64,000 bases of DNA from Paragonimus westermani (lineage: Eukaryota; Platyhelminthes; Trematoda; Plagiorchiida; Troglotrematidae). Location: the NCBI GenBank assembly GCA_008508345.1, contig QNGE01000771.1, positions 82,587 through 146,586 of the forward strand, written 5' to 3'. The notes beneath the pieces were generated by a model, which ran no database searches, was not told the DNA's origin, and saw only the letters and a program-made list of their open reading frames with translations. Position numbers and translations under genes: made by a program. Of the stretch, positions 25,001-35,100 are shown one piece after another. Each line of letters opens with the position of its first letter. Positions within the stretch are counted from its first letter, which is position 1.

Positions 25001-25980
25001 ACAGACTTGGAGTGGCCAGTGCATTCACTTCGACAGTTTTGTTCCGCTAAATCAAAAGCGAAACCACACACGATGTCTGACGGGTAGAAAGTTAAAGATC
25101 TGCACCTCTGACACTTCACAAGGTGAGCTAGACTTTCTAAAAGAAGTGTTCATGCAGTGGCTACCCAGTGCGTTTCATTCAGAAGGCGATGCAGGCGGTA
25201 GAATTGAAACTTAAGTCACCCTCTGTGAACAAGAAACTTGCATTTATTAACCTTCCTTTCAAGGGGGATCCCATGGCCGAAATTATCTCCATAAAGCTAA
25301 GAAAGTCGGTCGAAACAACCTACCTTGTCGCTCAATTGTGTATCAGTTTCCGTTAAACACAAATCAAACTCAAACAAACAACTCAAAGACAAAATTCCAT
25401 GTTCTACAGTCAGTTGTTGTGTGTACTCATTTGTTTGCTCGTATCGAGCATCATATATTGGTCGTACTACAAGACGATTGTCGGACAGAGTGCGTGAACA
25501 CCATCCTGCGTGGTTGAACAGTGGTGTGATCAAAACTGTTTCAAGTGCGATTGTTGCTCACTTGACCGACTCCAATCATTCTGTCAGTAAGAAAGATGTT
25601 TTTCGGATTGACTACCGAGTGCCAAGGAATCGATCGAAAATGGTGAGATTCCGAATGTTAACCGTTGCCGAAGCCATCAGCATCCGATTGCGCAACCCTG
25701 ACCTCTGTGCTCCGAAGACATTCGTGCGGACACTTAACCTCCCCTGGCCCACAATCAATCAAACCCATGATCTGGGACAGTGATTGCGTAAGTGATAACA
25801 AACACGTGTTCCTTAACCTATATTGACCATTTTTCTGACTCACACCAGTCACTGTATTCATGTCTTGTCCTCATGTTTCAGATAAAGGGAAAAGCAGAAC
25901 CCGAAGCTGAACTCCAGTGGGAAAACAAAGCTTGTTTGGCTTTTATTATAACAATAACAGCCAGTTTTCAGAAAAAATGA
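18857..25980 (+). CDS. Unrecognised multi-exon gene, C-terminal half
   Basis: Five exons (18857-19098, 19536-19636, 22676-22837, 23613-23703, 25882-25980) join without any frame conflict: phases at the junctions are 0, 2, 2 and 0, and the last exon ends in TGA. Together they give about 230 residues with normal mixed composition, unlike the low-complexity exons further upstream. The chain has basic and hydrophobic stretches alternating (TEYARLVRKFLAHPRLTREH, TVTIKIIYKGLV, RYWSQKVMVATAFNAQFLL, EAELGFIVRVVVYW, KACLAFIITITASFQ), suggestive of a beta-rich fold; there is no obvious signal peptide, though two short hydrophobic runs could be buried strands. The phase-1 start at 18857 fits the exit of the exon at 11588, so the serine-rich exons may be its N-terminal part. 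The last intron holds two Penelope-like element remnants. I cannot name the family. Confidence 0.65.
19536..19636 (+). CDS. Unrecognised plus-strand gene, exon b
   Basis: This 101-bp exon has acceptor TTATCTGTTTAG| at 19535 and donor TTCCT|GTAAGTACC at 19636/19637, both close to consensus. Only one frame is open, entering in phase 0 and leaving in phase 2: KTNTDYALQNDNNVCVR followed by YWSQKVMVATAFNAQF and the first two bases of a leucine codon, completed by the next exon. Confidence 0.75.
22676..22837 (+). CDS. Unrecognised plus-strand gene, exon c
   Basis: Acceptor CCATCTTCGCAG| at 22675 and donor CTGGCT|GTGAGTC at 22837/22838 bound 162 bp. The first base completes the leucine codon left by the previous exon. 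The frame then reads LNFVELQRNLPHITMARQTD, NGNVVTPFEPFECDIGREVE and AELGFIVRVVVYW, and ends with CT of a split leucine codon. The phase-2 exit is matched by the next exon. Confidence 0.75.
23613..23703 (+). CDS. Unrecognised plus-strand gene, exon d
   Basis: The acceptor follows a T/A-rich tract, ACTATTTTCTAAG| at 23612, and the donor is GATCCCA|GTAAGTAC at 23703/23704. One base completes the split codon and 30 codons follow: QLSIVRRGLTSVGCRIHV, then RSTVKNQFRRIP, leaving in phase 0. The exon is strongly basic. Confidence 0.7.
23920..24930 (+). mobile_element. Penelope-like element copy with internal deletion
   Basis: The first half is the N-terminal part of a Penelope-type reverse transcriptase: the diverged LRELNK, a YTKA(K)PDKGSGAVIVNTDAY-like block near 23985-24030, IDEATYKSPKPCGSLIP, LYGLPKTHKSGIPLRPIL and the CSVDVQSF region near 24415-24440. 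The palm is then deleted, and at about 24475 the sequence jumps to the C-terminal GIY-YIG endonuclease: YISRTERCLSSRVRKQLPKW, SVLPENGSVVETR and TRHVLTTGHAID. The 3' tail (AATTTGGTACTGATGAGTCA to about 24930) matches the copy at 9.4-10.7 kb. It sits in the last intron of the plus-strand gene, in the same orientation. Confidence 0.9.
24960..25790 (+). mobile_element. Penelope-like element copy, second subfamily
   Basis: The fragment holds the reverse-transcriptase thumb (KLKICTSDTSQGELDFLKEV, a frameshift, AFINLPFKGDPMAEI, VETTYLVAQLCISF) and a C-terminal GIY-YIG endonuclease. In the latter, CCVYSFVCSYRASYIGRTTR and RLSDRVREHHPAWL are clear, followed by AIVAHLTDSNH and MLTVAEAISIRLRNPDLCA. The final 150 codons are open in one frame (25325-25783), so this endonuclease module is better preserved than in the other copies. 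The sequence differs from the copies at 9.4 and 23.9 kb, so it is a separate subfamily, resembling the GIY-YIG Penelope-like elements known from flukes. It lies head-to-tail after the previous copy. Confidence 0.9.
25882..25980 (+). CDS. Unrecognised plus-strand gene, last exon
   Basis: A very good acceptor, TGTCCTCATGTTTCAG| at 25881, opens a phase-0 frame that ends in TGA at 25978-25980: IKGKAEPEAELQWENKACL, then AFIITITASFQKK. The phase fits the preceding exon. No AATAAA was seen in the next 400 bases, so the 3' end of the transcript is not located. Confidence 0.7.
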   Translation: MKGKAEPEAELQWENKACLAFIITITASFQKK

Positions 25981-28229
25981 TTCTCCCCAACATTTACCCA
26001 GTGTTGTTTTGTACCGAATACGCTATCATTCAAAACGGTGAATCACCAATTCTAACGTGCATAAACTTCAAATCGAACTGCCACCTGAAACCACACGGGT
26101 TACCACTAAAAAAGCCGAACATACTATGGTGTCATAGGGCAAAATGAAGGTGCTCTTGATTGGGTAGGCCATCATTTCTTTCGATTCTGAAACTTATAAT
26201 TCTTCTTTCTTACTCGATGTACATTTAACAGTAAACACATCTGGTAATTGAGGGGGGGAAACTCCGTTTTCGAGACTATTCAATATACAAACTTCCAATC
26301 GTGTGAATTAATATTTGCCTCGAGAAATGCTGGCCCCATTCACTAAGTGCAATGAGAAAATGACACCATAAATTGCATTGGCAGCCGAGCAGACGGAAGC
26401 AGTGGTATTGACCACGGTCTCCGCCCGACTTCAGTCAGCCTGAACGATCAAGTATGTCGAAGAAGACCAAAAACCATCTGAATGACCGACAGCCGACATC
26501 AGAGGTCGAGGGCAGAAAGCTGAGTGCGTTCACTCCAATGTGATGACCTCATACTCTCGCGTACCGGGTGAACACAGGTCACAGGCCTCAGCTACTAGGG
26601 CAGAGAATGTCAACAATTAACGAATTTTTCAGTAGATTACGAGGATTAGACGCCAGCTTTGCTCTTCATCCCTGAAGTTAACCAGCAGGATTAACTGCGC
26701 AAGATGATCCCGCCATGCCAGCGGAGCAGAAATGCACACACACCCAGGGAACGCGACAACCACAGTCCAACTAGTAGTTAAGACAGCAGTATGTGCCGAT
26801 GATGGAGGTTAAGGAGAACGAGACGGTCACGTAATTTCCTTGCTCAAAACCAGCCACTCGAGAAGTTTAGTTGAATGCGAAACCTACCAAGGAATATTAT
26901 TGGCGTTCAGTGTATTATTTACCAGACGCATTAAAGCGCAGCTTTGCGCGGCATATCCAGCGGACTTTCATTTCATCACGAATGCGCGTGGATTGACTGA
27001 GTTTGAATTTTCACGTTATCAGCTTGGTTGCTTAGAACACCTAGAATATAAGCTGACTGATTATGAAACATATACAAACAGTACCAGGAGTACTCTCCAC
27101 CCATATTGTCAATGTTTGAGTAACCTTCCAAACTACAGCAGACTGTCTGTGACCGAAATCCGACCTTGAGGATCACACCTCTTTGAACAGATGAGCGCAA
27201 ACCCCGAAAGCGTTTTAAAAACATCCCAAGAATAACTGGGCATAAGGGCACCTTTCGCTGACCCAGTGCATACAACCAAACCTTCCACGGGTCACTTGCT
27301 CTCTGGAACGTCCACCACAGATTACTACCAGAGTACCTGCCTTGAGGTTCCTATTGGAACGGTCCGCTATCACCGCGCCCGGTTCTCAGGAAATGCCTCA
27401 GTAAGGCATGTCACTGACGCAGAGTCCGTTAAATATACTATCAAGACGGTAGTCTGACTCGTATTCCGGATACACTTTCGTCCGTTATTCAGCCCGTCAC
27501 CCTAAGTGACCAGTGATTCGACAGCAACGTCTTACCTCCCCAAACTGCAGTGGACCACAGTTGATCTAACGGAGTTGTGGTGTCGGCCTGTAATTTTCTG
27601 TGTGTGCGATTCCACCATTCAACTTGTTGACGAACGGCTCGGTGTTGTTACCAAGGCTACCTTAACAGCATCATGGAATGGAACGAATAAACTTGTCGTG
27701 CAATGGTCTAGAATTAGTTTGATATCAGATGTACTCCACCACTTACTTAGAGTCCTAAATTCTGGTCTGACGAATTGTTTTACAGATAACCTTCCAATTT
27801 GTTGATTTAACCATTTCGTAACTAGCTAGTTTTTGAGACGCTAGCAGCCACCATGTTATGCGAAATATACCTGTTAATTCGACCGACATGTCTAGGGATA
27901 AGTGGTGACCTGCCGTCACGAAGGCACTTGGCGACTGGAATTTTAGGTGAGTCATCGGCTTGAGATTATTGTCATCAATTGTCCTAACCAGTTCGGGATT
28001 TGCTTTGCTAATTGTTGAGAGAGCTACTTTGTTCTACCTATGTACAAGCCACTGCAGCTACGAGTAAACTAATGGACAATGTAAGACACAGGAGAGGCAG
28101 GTAAACTGTGTACGATTATACAGAATTAGTCCCCCTGGTAGTTTGAACCAAGCGCAACCGAAAAGCAACGTAGGTGTGAGATAGGGCAGATGTTAATTTG
28201 TGCACGATATCATTTACCAGATAATCCTT
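25981..28229. other. Intergenic sequence between two convergent genes
   Basis: It starts with the 3' flank of the plus-strand gene. Open frames at 26840-27169 and 27266-27457 have no recognisable domains and no support. A stretch at 27780-27870 weakly resembles 33100-33190 on the minus strand. I see nothing else I can name. Confidence 0.35.
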
Positions 28230-28402
28230 TTTAATTGCAGAAAGAGAAATAACTTTCTTTTGTTGTCTGAACTGGCTCACTGCACCTGCCCATCAAGTTG
28301 AGCTGTGAATCTCTTGCGATTTCCAGTTGTCGGTAACCTTTTTGTTGCTGATAAGTGGGTTGATAGATCAAAAAATTTAGAACAGAGCTGACTGCGAAAA
28401 AT

Positions 28403-28490
28403 ATGGATTTCGGATGGATTCGAACAAGCGACAGAAACAGCACGTCCAGACTTGCGAAGTGCCCTACCAGCTGAGCTACGAAGCCACACC
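28403..28490 (-). repeat. tRNA-derived (SINE-like) sequence
   Basis: On the minus strand the sequence has a near-perfect RNA polymerase III A box, TAGCTCAGCTGGTAGGGC (28461-28478), and a B box, GTTCGAATCC (28416-28425), at tRNA-like spacing. The 5' side reads TGTGGCTTCG and the 3' side ATCCGAAATCCAT; these do not form a clean 7-bp acceptor stem, and the middle does not give a proper anticodon arm. It is therefore a tRNA-like SINE or tRNA pseudogene and not a working tRNA gene. Confidence 0.75.
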
Positions 28491-28879
28491 GGAACATCGG
28501 AAATTTCACACCACAAAAGCGACAACTTTCGATGCAGTTGCAAATGAGAGAACAAGCAAGCCATTGAAAAGGATCGCATACCTATGTGAAAACTGACTAG
28601 TGACTTTGTTCTGCTGAATTTGTTGATTTGCATACAGGTGCCTGTGTGGGAGAGTGGCATTAACATAAGAATCCGCTGATGATGTCGAGCCTATAACGAA
28701 TAAACATATCTGCTTTCAAAGGTCATTTTTAAAATGTACAGCGGAAGGCTGTGGACGTAAAACCACGTTGAGCTGTTGAATGTAGTGTGTCAAAAAGGTA
28801 ACCAAGCAAATATGTAGGTGCCAAGAACATAAAGTTAGTTAATGTGTATACATGGGTACACTTGAGGTGCCGTGGTGGG

Positions 28880-28940
28880 TACAACGAAATAGCTCAGCTG
28901 GTTGACGAGCAATCGGTCAATTTCGGGTCAAGACTTTCAA
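28880..28940 (+). repeat. Degenerate tRNA-like sequence
   Basis: TAGCTCAGCTGGTTGACGAGC-like A box at 28890-28910, with a decayed B-box candidate GGGTCAAGACT at 28925-28935. The two are closer than in a real tRNA. It is probably an old SINE copy in the opposite orientation to the one at 28.4 kb. Confidence 0.45.
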
Positions 28941-29353
28941 GAAGTTGCGCCACATCGTGCGATTTTTTCAAGTGTTATCAATTGACAATACAAATTTGCG
29001 GGATTAAAATCAGTATGATAAAATATAAGAACCCACACATGATAAGGAAGCTTTGATCTGCGTTGCAATGATTAGACACAGGAAGCTAAATCGAGACAGT
29101 GAGGATGGACTAGGGTCAATTTTACAGATAGGGACGTACACAGACAGGCTGTTCGTGTGCACCCGTCACTGTCCGTCTAGCAGTCCGACATGACTGCTAA
29201 ACTGCTAAGTTTTTTTAGCGTTTTCGCTGATGCATGTAGTCAAGCGAAGCTGATTCTATACAAATCAACAGTGTTGGTGGACTATAGCGTGAACTGCTCA
29301 GTAAATCCTACTCAGGCTCATTTCGTGGATTCTGTATAAGACATCGGGATGGT

Positions 29354-29400
29354 TGGATAGTAGAGTTCAAATTTTAAACTTCTGACCAGCTGAGACAGCG
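29354..29400 (-). repeat. Degenerate tRNA-like sequence
   Basis: On the minus strand GTCTCAGCTGGTCAGAAGT (A-box-like, 29380-29398) is followed by AAATTTGAACTCTACTATCC (B-box-like, near 29354-29373). Both boxes are eroded, and the spacing is short. Third such sequence within 1 kb. Confidence 0.35.
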
Positions 29401-32087
29401 CTATCGCGTTTCAGCGGTAGCCCGGAATTTATACAATTGGGTCTCTTCGAAATTATCGAACCCGCAAAGCTACTCATTAGTTATACTTGAAGCACCCAAC
29501 AAACGATTCGTGGTACTGGCTAGTCGACGCGTGCAACTGAACTAATTCCAGTATGTATGCCGTCAACCATTCCAGCGAACAATTGAGGTCGTGACCTACA
29601 CATTTTTACGCAAAACCAGATAACAACAGAAATTTTCCTCGGCGACCTTTCACACTTATCGATGTGGCACCAAGTCAGTGAGGCAAGTTACTAAAACACA
29701 ACTGGTTTAACCGAACACGATTCAGCATTAATCAATGACCGTAGTTAACACCAGACCCAGTATCAATCGGTTGTCATCCGTGGACATTTGCGGACATCAC
29801 CCACCTCTGTTCAGTCATTACCGTACCGTACTCTGTTGCCATTCGAGTTTCATTAGCATGGCAAACTTTTTGCGAATGTGTAGCGAATGATCCATAGATA
29901 GGATGGACTCAACTCAACATGTTCAGTAGGATGCACGTTCATAAACGAGATATGTAGCCGCATCCGTCGGCATGCTTGCTGATCACGTGGAGTTGGCGGA
30001 CCTTTGGTTTACCCTGTGCATTCCGGTATGCCGAAAGCAGGTGTTCAGATCATTGAATTATAATGAACACACACTCCTCCCCTATATTGAGGAGATATTT
30101 CGGGACCAGACCCTCATCTATTTCGGTATACCAGCGTTGTACGGCATACGCCTTTGAAGGTACACACATTGACTGTTTGGATCGCAAATTGAATATGAAG
30201 GTTGAGTAACTCACAGAACGTCGCCCGATCTGCACAACAATAATAACAGTCTGCATGCAGTACGCGCGTGCCCGTGCCGCCACGTGGTGGCTGGGCCAAC
30301 CAATGACGGAAATCGATTCACAAAATCCGTTCTGAAAAGTGGTTCCGTTAAATCTTTCTTCTCGTCTACGATAAGCACCAATACTTGAAATATATTCCTA
30401 ACGGTGCGTTCATTCATCAATCATACGAGATGAAAGGAGAGCAAGCAACGCATGACCGCTGCTTCGGCATATACAGGGACCACTAATGAGCGTCGGCACA
30501 AGTGAAACAAGGATTGGGTTAGCAGGGGATGTTTGCCTGTGAGGAAAAAACAGACCAGCACATCAAACGATGCCAGTGATTTCAAACCAATTGGGGGATC
30601 TAGAGCGCAGCGTAACCACAGTCAGTATGTCTTCTCTCGGGATGAAAGGACAGTCTGAAGCAAAAGCCATTATTGACTTTGCGTTTGTATCATGAAATGA
30701 ACATGGGGTGAGGGCAACACGCTCAATTGGCCAACAAGGCGGGTATAAAGAGAAATATGAACTAACGATGAACACGAGTCAACTTAGTGTTTCATTTCTA
30801 GATGTCACCAGTAATGTGTAATCGGATATGAAAGCTGCAAGTGAATGAATCTTGTTCAAGCACGTTTTAATGTCTAAATACTACGGAACACATTTTTTCT
30901 TATAATAACCGTTAGCTTACAACACATCTACGACGAAATTATAATCATGAAAGATGCGGTTATCGTGACGCAATGCTCACCTCCAGACAACTCAACCTTA
31001 GCCGCAAAGATAGTTACCAGAATCATTAGCGGTCGAATGGGAATGTCTGGGTAAGCCCATGCCATTATAAGACCTTGGTAAAAGTGCCAATGTGTGCTAC
31101 AGACGGCTAGTGAATCCTCGAAAGAACTCGATCGATTGTTCATTCATGGTTCACGACAGACTTTTACGGGTAGGTTATTCAGCTACCCCCCTTCCCTAAA
31201 AAAAACCGCTAGCTCAACATAAAACGCCTGGATGCTGAATATCCCTCAGTCCCATAATAAAGATCGACCTTTAGGCATATGCAGGGCCAAGAAGCATGAT
31301 TATCTGGATGTTTCATCAATCACACTCTAATCCACACTGTCTTTAGCTGATGCCAATTCAATCCCCAGATTGTCTCTAAGGTATAATTTGTTTGTTGTAT
31401 ACATACCCCGAGAACGCGCGAATGATAAGACTATCTTCCGTGACAATTTTCGAATGGAAGCCTATGCAACAAAACTGTTGAAGTATGTAAATTGTCACAG
31501 AAACAGCTAGACTCGACGTGTTTGACGCGCTTGCGCAGAAAAAGGGGAGGACAGTGTTCAGCGTCCGATGCTTTCTTAAATAAAATGTGAAAAACAGGTC
31601 GAGCTACGAGCCTAATTCAAATCTCGATGAAGGTTTACGCTAAAGAATATGATTACCAAGTAATCAACTCCAACGTTAACTGATTCGGATACTTGCAGCC
31701 GAACCCGTGAAGCTACGACCAAAAGAGAATGACATAATGTACGTAAGACTTCAATTAAATTCGACAAAATTAACGTACAGCTAAACATGAATCACATTGA
31801 AGAGAGGTGTGGTATCCACATAGACGCGCTGGACAGTGACTGTTGCCCGCATTCTAACATATGTAACAAACAATTTCAAAAGACGTAATTTCAACTTATC
31901 ACCTCAGTTCAAAGAACCAATGCCGTAGAGATTGCACGTATTCTTACGGAACAGCACATCAAACAAATTGACCTAAATCAAAAGATCTCAAATAATGATT
32001 GAAAAACAAATGATGGAGCAAAGGGCGGAACCGGCAAAACCAGGTTCAAGGACGGGGATGGAGATACAAAACCAGTGTTGATGAAAA
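29401..32087. other. Intergenic sequence downstream of GMPPA
   Basis: It should contain the 3' untranslated region of GMPPA on the minus strand next to 32088. No clear AATAAA on that strand is seen in the first 400 bases; an ATTAAA lies on the minus strand near 30868, too far away to be convincing. No gene or transposon recognised. Confidence 0.35.
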
Positions 32088-32188
32088 TCACAGGATGATC
32101 TGATTTTTTGAACTATGAGCCAGTTCTTTGTGGGGAAGAACGATGCAGTTGAGGACGATTATCTCCGCGGGAACTTCAACGTTGGAAC
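32088..32188 (-). CDS. GMPPA: GMPPA last exon
   Basis: Acceptor TTCTGGTTCAG| at 32189, phase 1 in. It encodes [32 protein letters not shown] and TGA at 32090-32088. The IVLPHKEL and NQIIL end is nearly identical to the family C-terminus. Confidence 0.96.
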
Positions 32189-35100
32189 CTGAACCAGAAT
32201 GTATAAAAATTATAATTCACATAATAAACACGGCCAGTAAACAAAAAGCAAAACGCAGGGGCATCAAAACAAAACACGGCAACTAAGGGAATAAACGTTA
32301 CTGTTCAGATGAAAAACGTTCAATGAAAGCAGAGCAACCGTGCGCTGTTTTCTTTCAGCGGTCTATACATAAGGGTAAATGTCGCTAGTCCAAACATTTC
32401 AACCGACCTGCTTTTGAAGTCCAATTTCGAAGTAACCAGCGAACCAGTCAGAAAATGGTGAAGAACAGAAGTCAACTGTTAATGCATAAGCTCCAGCTCA
32501 CCCACGTGAGAATGGCAGACCAAACAGCCGTGATCTTGAGAACAGAGTCGACTGGAGGCTTTTCAAAATGACGCCACTTTATGCGGTGCTTTCTTGCACA
32601 CATTACGTATTTGCTTCATCCGCTAAACATTCACTAACATAATGAACCTTCGAACTTGTTAAATAGTGAGTACGTTGCTGTGAACGATGCGGAAGAACGA
32701 AGCGCAAAAAAGGTCAGTTCTCAGATGAGCACGCTGAGCCTCCTCTTCATTTATACGAACTGCTTCTGTCGCTATCGATCCACAGCTCTCCGCTAGTCTC
32801 CAGGTGGAAACAAAGTTGCTAACAAGTTAACACAGAGGGTTTCTACTACCAGTTCATAAGGGATACATCTAGATTACAACTGCCAGTGAATGTGAAACCG
32901 CGTATTTTGAAGAAGCTTTTAGGAACAATTAAACATTTTAAACAACGTATCTCTACTGCTATTTCCAATCCGCAAATCGTCATATCCGACTACTAAATGA
33001 TGAATAATTAATGTGAGCTTTACTCATCTGTCCCCTTTATTGATCAGTAACAGTTCTGTGAGTAGATTGACTAGGAAAGATGTTTTCAACAATCGAACAG
33101 AAAAAATCAAAGTGGGGAACAAGTGAATTCCACATTTTTTGACCACTCGTCTGAAGCAAGTTTTTGTCGTGACAAAATATCAGATATCACAACACAGGTC
33201 TTGGTAGTACATTCCCTGTAGTCCGTAACAACTGGTGACTGAATCTCATATATCACTTGTTTGCAACGCTCCACAAAGAAAAGTCCCGACATCTTGAAGA
33301 TTAGTTCACTGGACCATCTAAACCAATCGATCTGAAGCGATATTAAAGCGGGTTGGAGCAATTTTAAACATCGGTTGTCAATTAGAATGTGCTCCAAAAG
33401 CACAAGATTGAGTATCTCACCTATTCTGGATTAGACACTTTGGACACTATTTTCTTCAGGGAACATTGTGTGAACCTGTCTTCGCAAAACAACCGTTACA
33501 ACAGTGTCACCTCTTCAATCGACATAAAAAATGAACCACGAGGTGAGATGTGACACTCAATTAATACTACTGTAACAGTGCCACTTAGTTGTGTTCTTCA
33601 TCACACGTGCTAACAGATAATTACAGTTATGCAGTGTGCTTAATTCGTCACTATCATATAAAAACCCCGGACGGTGACATGGGAAAAAAACGGTCCACTG
33701 AGAGATCGGTCTTCTTAAAACTACTTGAGATGCCTCCGGCTATGCATATTCACGTCGAACTCATTAAGGTGTAATAAATATGGTAATCACAACAAACAGA
33801 AGACAGTAAGGGGTGCAAGATTAAAAGCAGCACATTTTTCCCAATGACGATGCTGCCTCTGACGGTCCCCCCAATCGCAGCTGATAACGTAATCAGGAAC
33901 CCAGCAAGGAAGCTCGTTATGTTGTACTAATCTGGATCTTGACAGTGAAGGTAGCATTCACTGAAACCTCGTCATGTTCCGACCAACTGGCTACAGTTTC
34001 CAGCCTAACTCAAAGTGTATGGGAGATGCACGGCGCAACAAGTGAGTTGACAGCGCTTGCAAATGTACCAGTCACTTCAAACGGGATTCGTTATTCAGTC
34101 TGTGAAGTCCTACAGCTCACAATCAGTGACAGGAATTGTTACGATAGATGATGGCTAATCTGGTTTAATGATACGAGCGCCGTAGTTGGTTGAACGTGCT
34201 GAAAGGACAAGTGATGAAGGGACGCGGGACATCACTGGGAGCCTCGATGTCGTAGTTTGCGATTTGATATAGATATAAGCTTGGGCACACCAATTCCCGT
34301 AGATTTAAACTAAAACCGTTTTAATGTTTTTGTGATAAGCAAGCATTAGTACCAACTACTCATATACTGGTGTGGAGTATGTCACGTGCAGGACGTCAAA
34401 TAATGATTCATTAGTTGTTTCCATTAAATCATCACCATGTCTACAGTAAGCGTAGCAGATTATTTTGTTTAGTCCACGAAAAGATCACGCATACATACGT
34501 GCGCGGAATGTTCGGGATACTTCGCGGAAGAAATTTACCACTCGAAACCTGAACAGCGCGAATAGATTGAGATGAGTTTAGTCTCATCGGGAATTGCCTG
34601 CTGTCTTGCAGTGACGTATTCATCTTCAGAGGTTCCAAAGTGAGTGAAATTGTCCACGTACATCTTTTTTGGAAAAGTAAACTTTCAAAACTAGTTCTAT
34701 AAATTGGATCATACACGCATACACAAGGCGAATGGAAAAGTTGTGGATCAGTTACTGCTGAGGTCATTTGATGCGAAATCGGACCGCATCGTTACTCAAT
34801 GGATGCTGATAAACAAAATTACTGTTACGCAAATGAGTGCAAACAACTGACTGTCAGGGTATTTTATGAAGTGAAGTCCATGCAGATACTGTTATAGGCA
34901 AGTAATTTTACCATGACATTAGCTGAGATGTCAGCTAACGCCATTATAAATACAATTATTTTGTAGGCATTCTTGCATTAAAATTTGTTTAAAAACAACC
35001 CACATACTTTTGAAAACAAGTTGTTTTAAGCTTTCAGATTTGCGCAACTTTCTAATTGACAAGCCTAAGTGGATGTACGGTGTACGCTGGTATCGCAAAA

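Noticed and set aside
33107..33403. 98-codon minus-strand frame, with weak similarity ([11 protein letters not shown]) to 27755-27955 (LASQKLASYEM)
   Set aside because: The similarity covers fewer than 20 residues with many mismatches, and neither frame has a recognisable domain.
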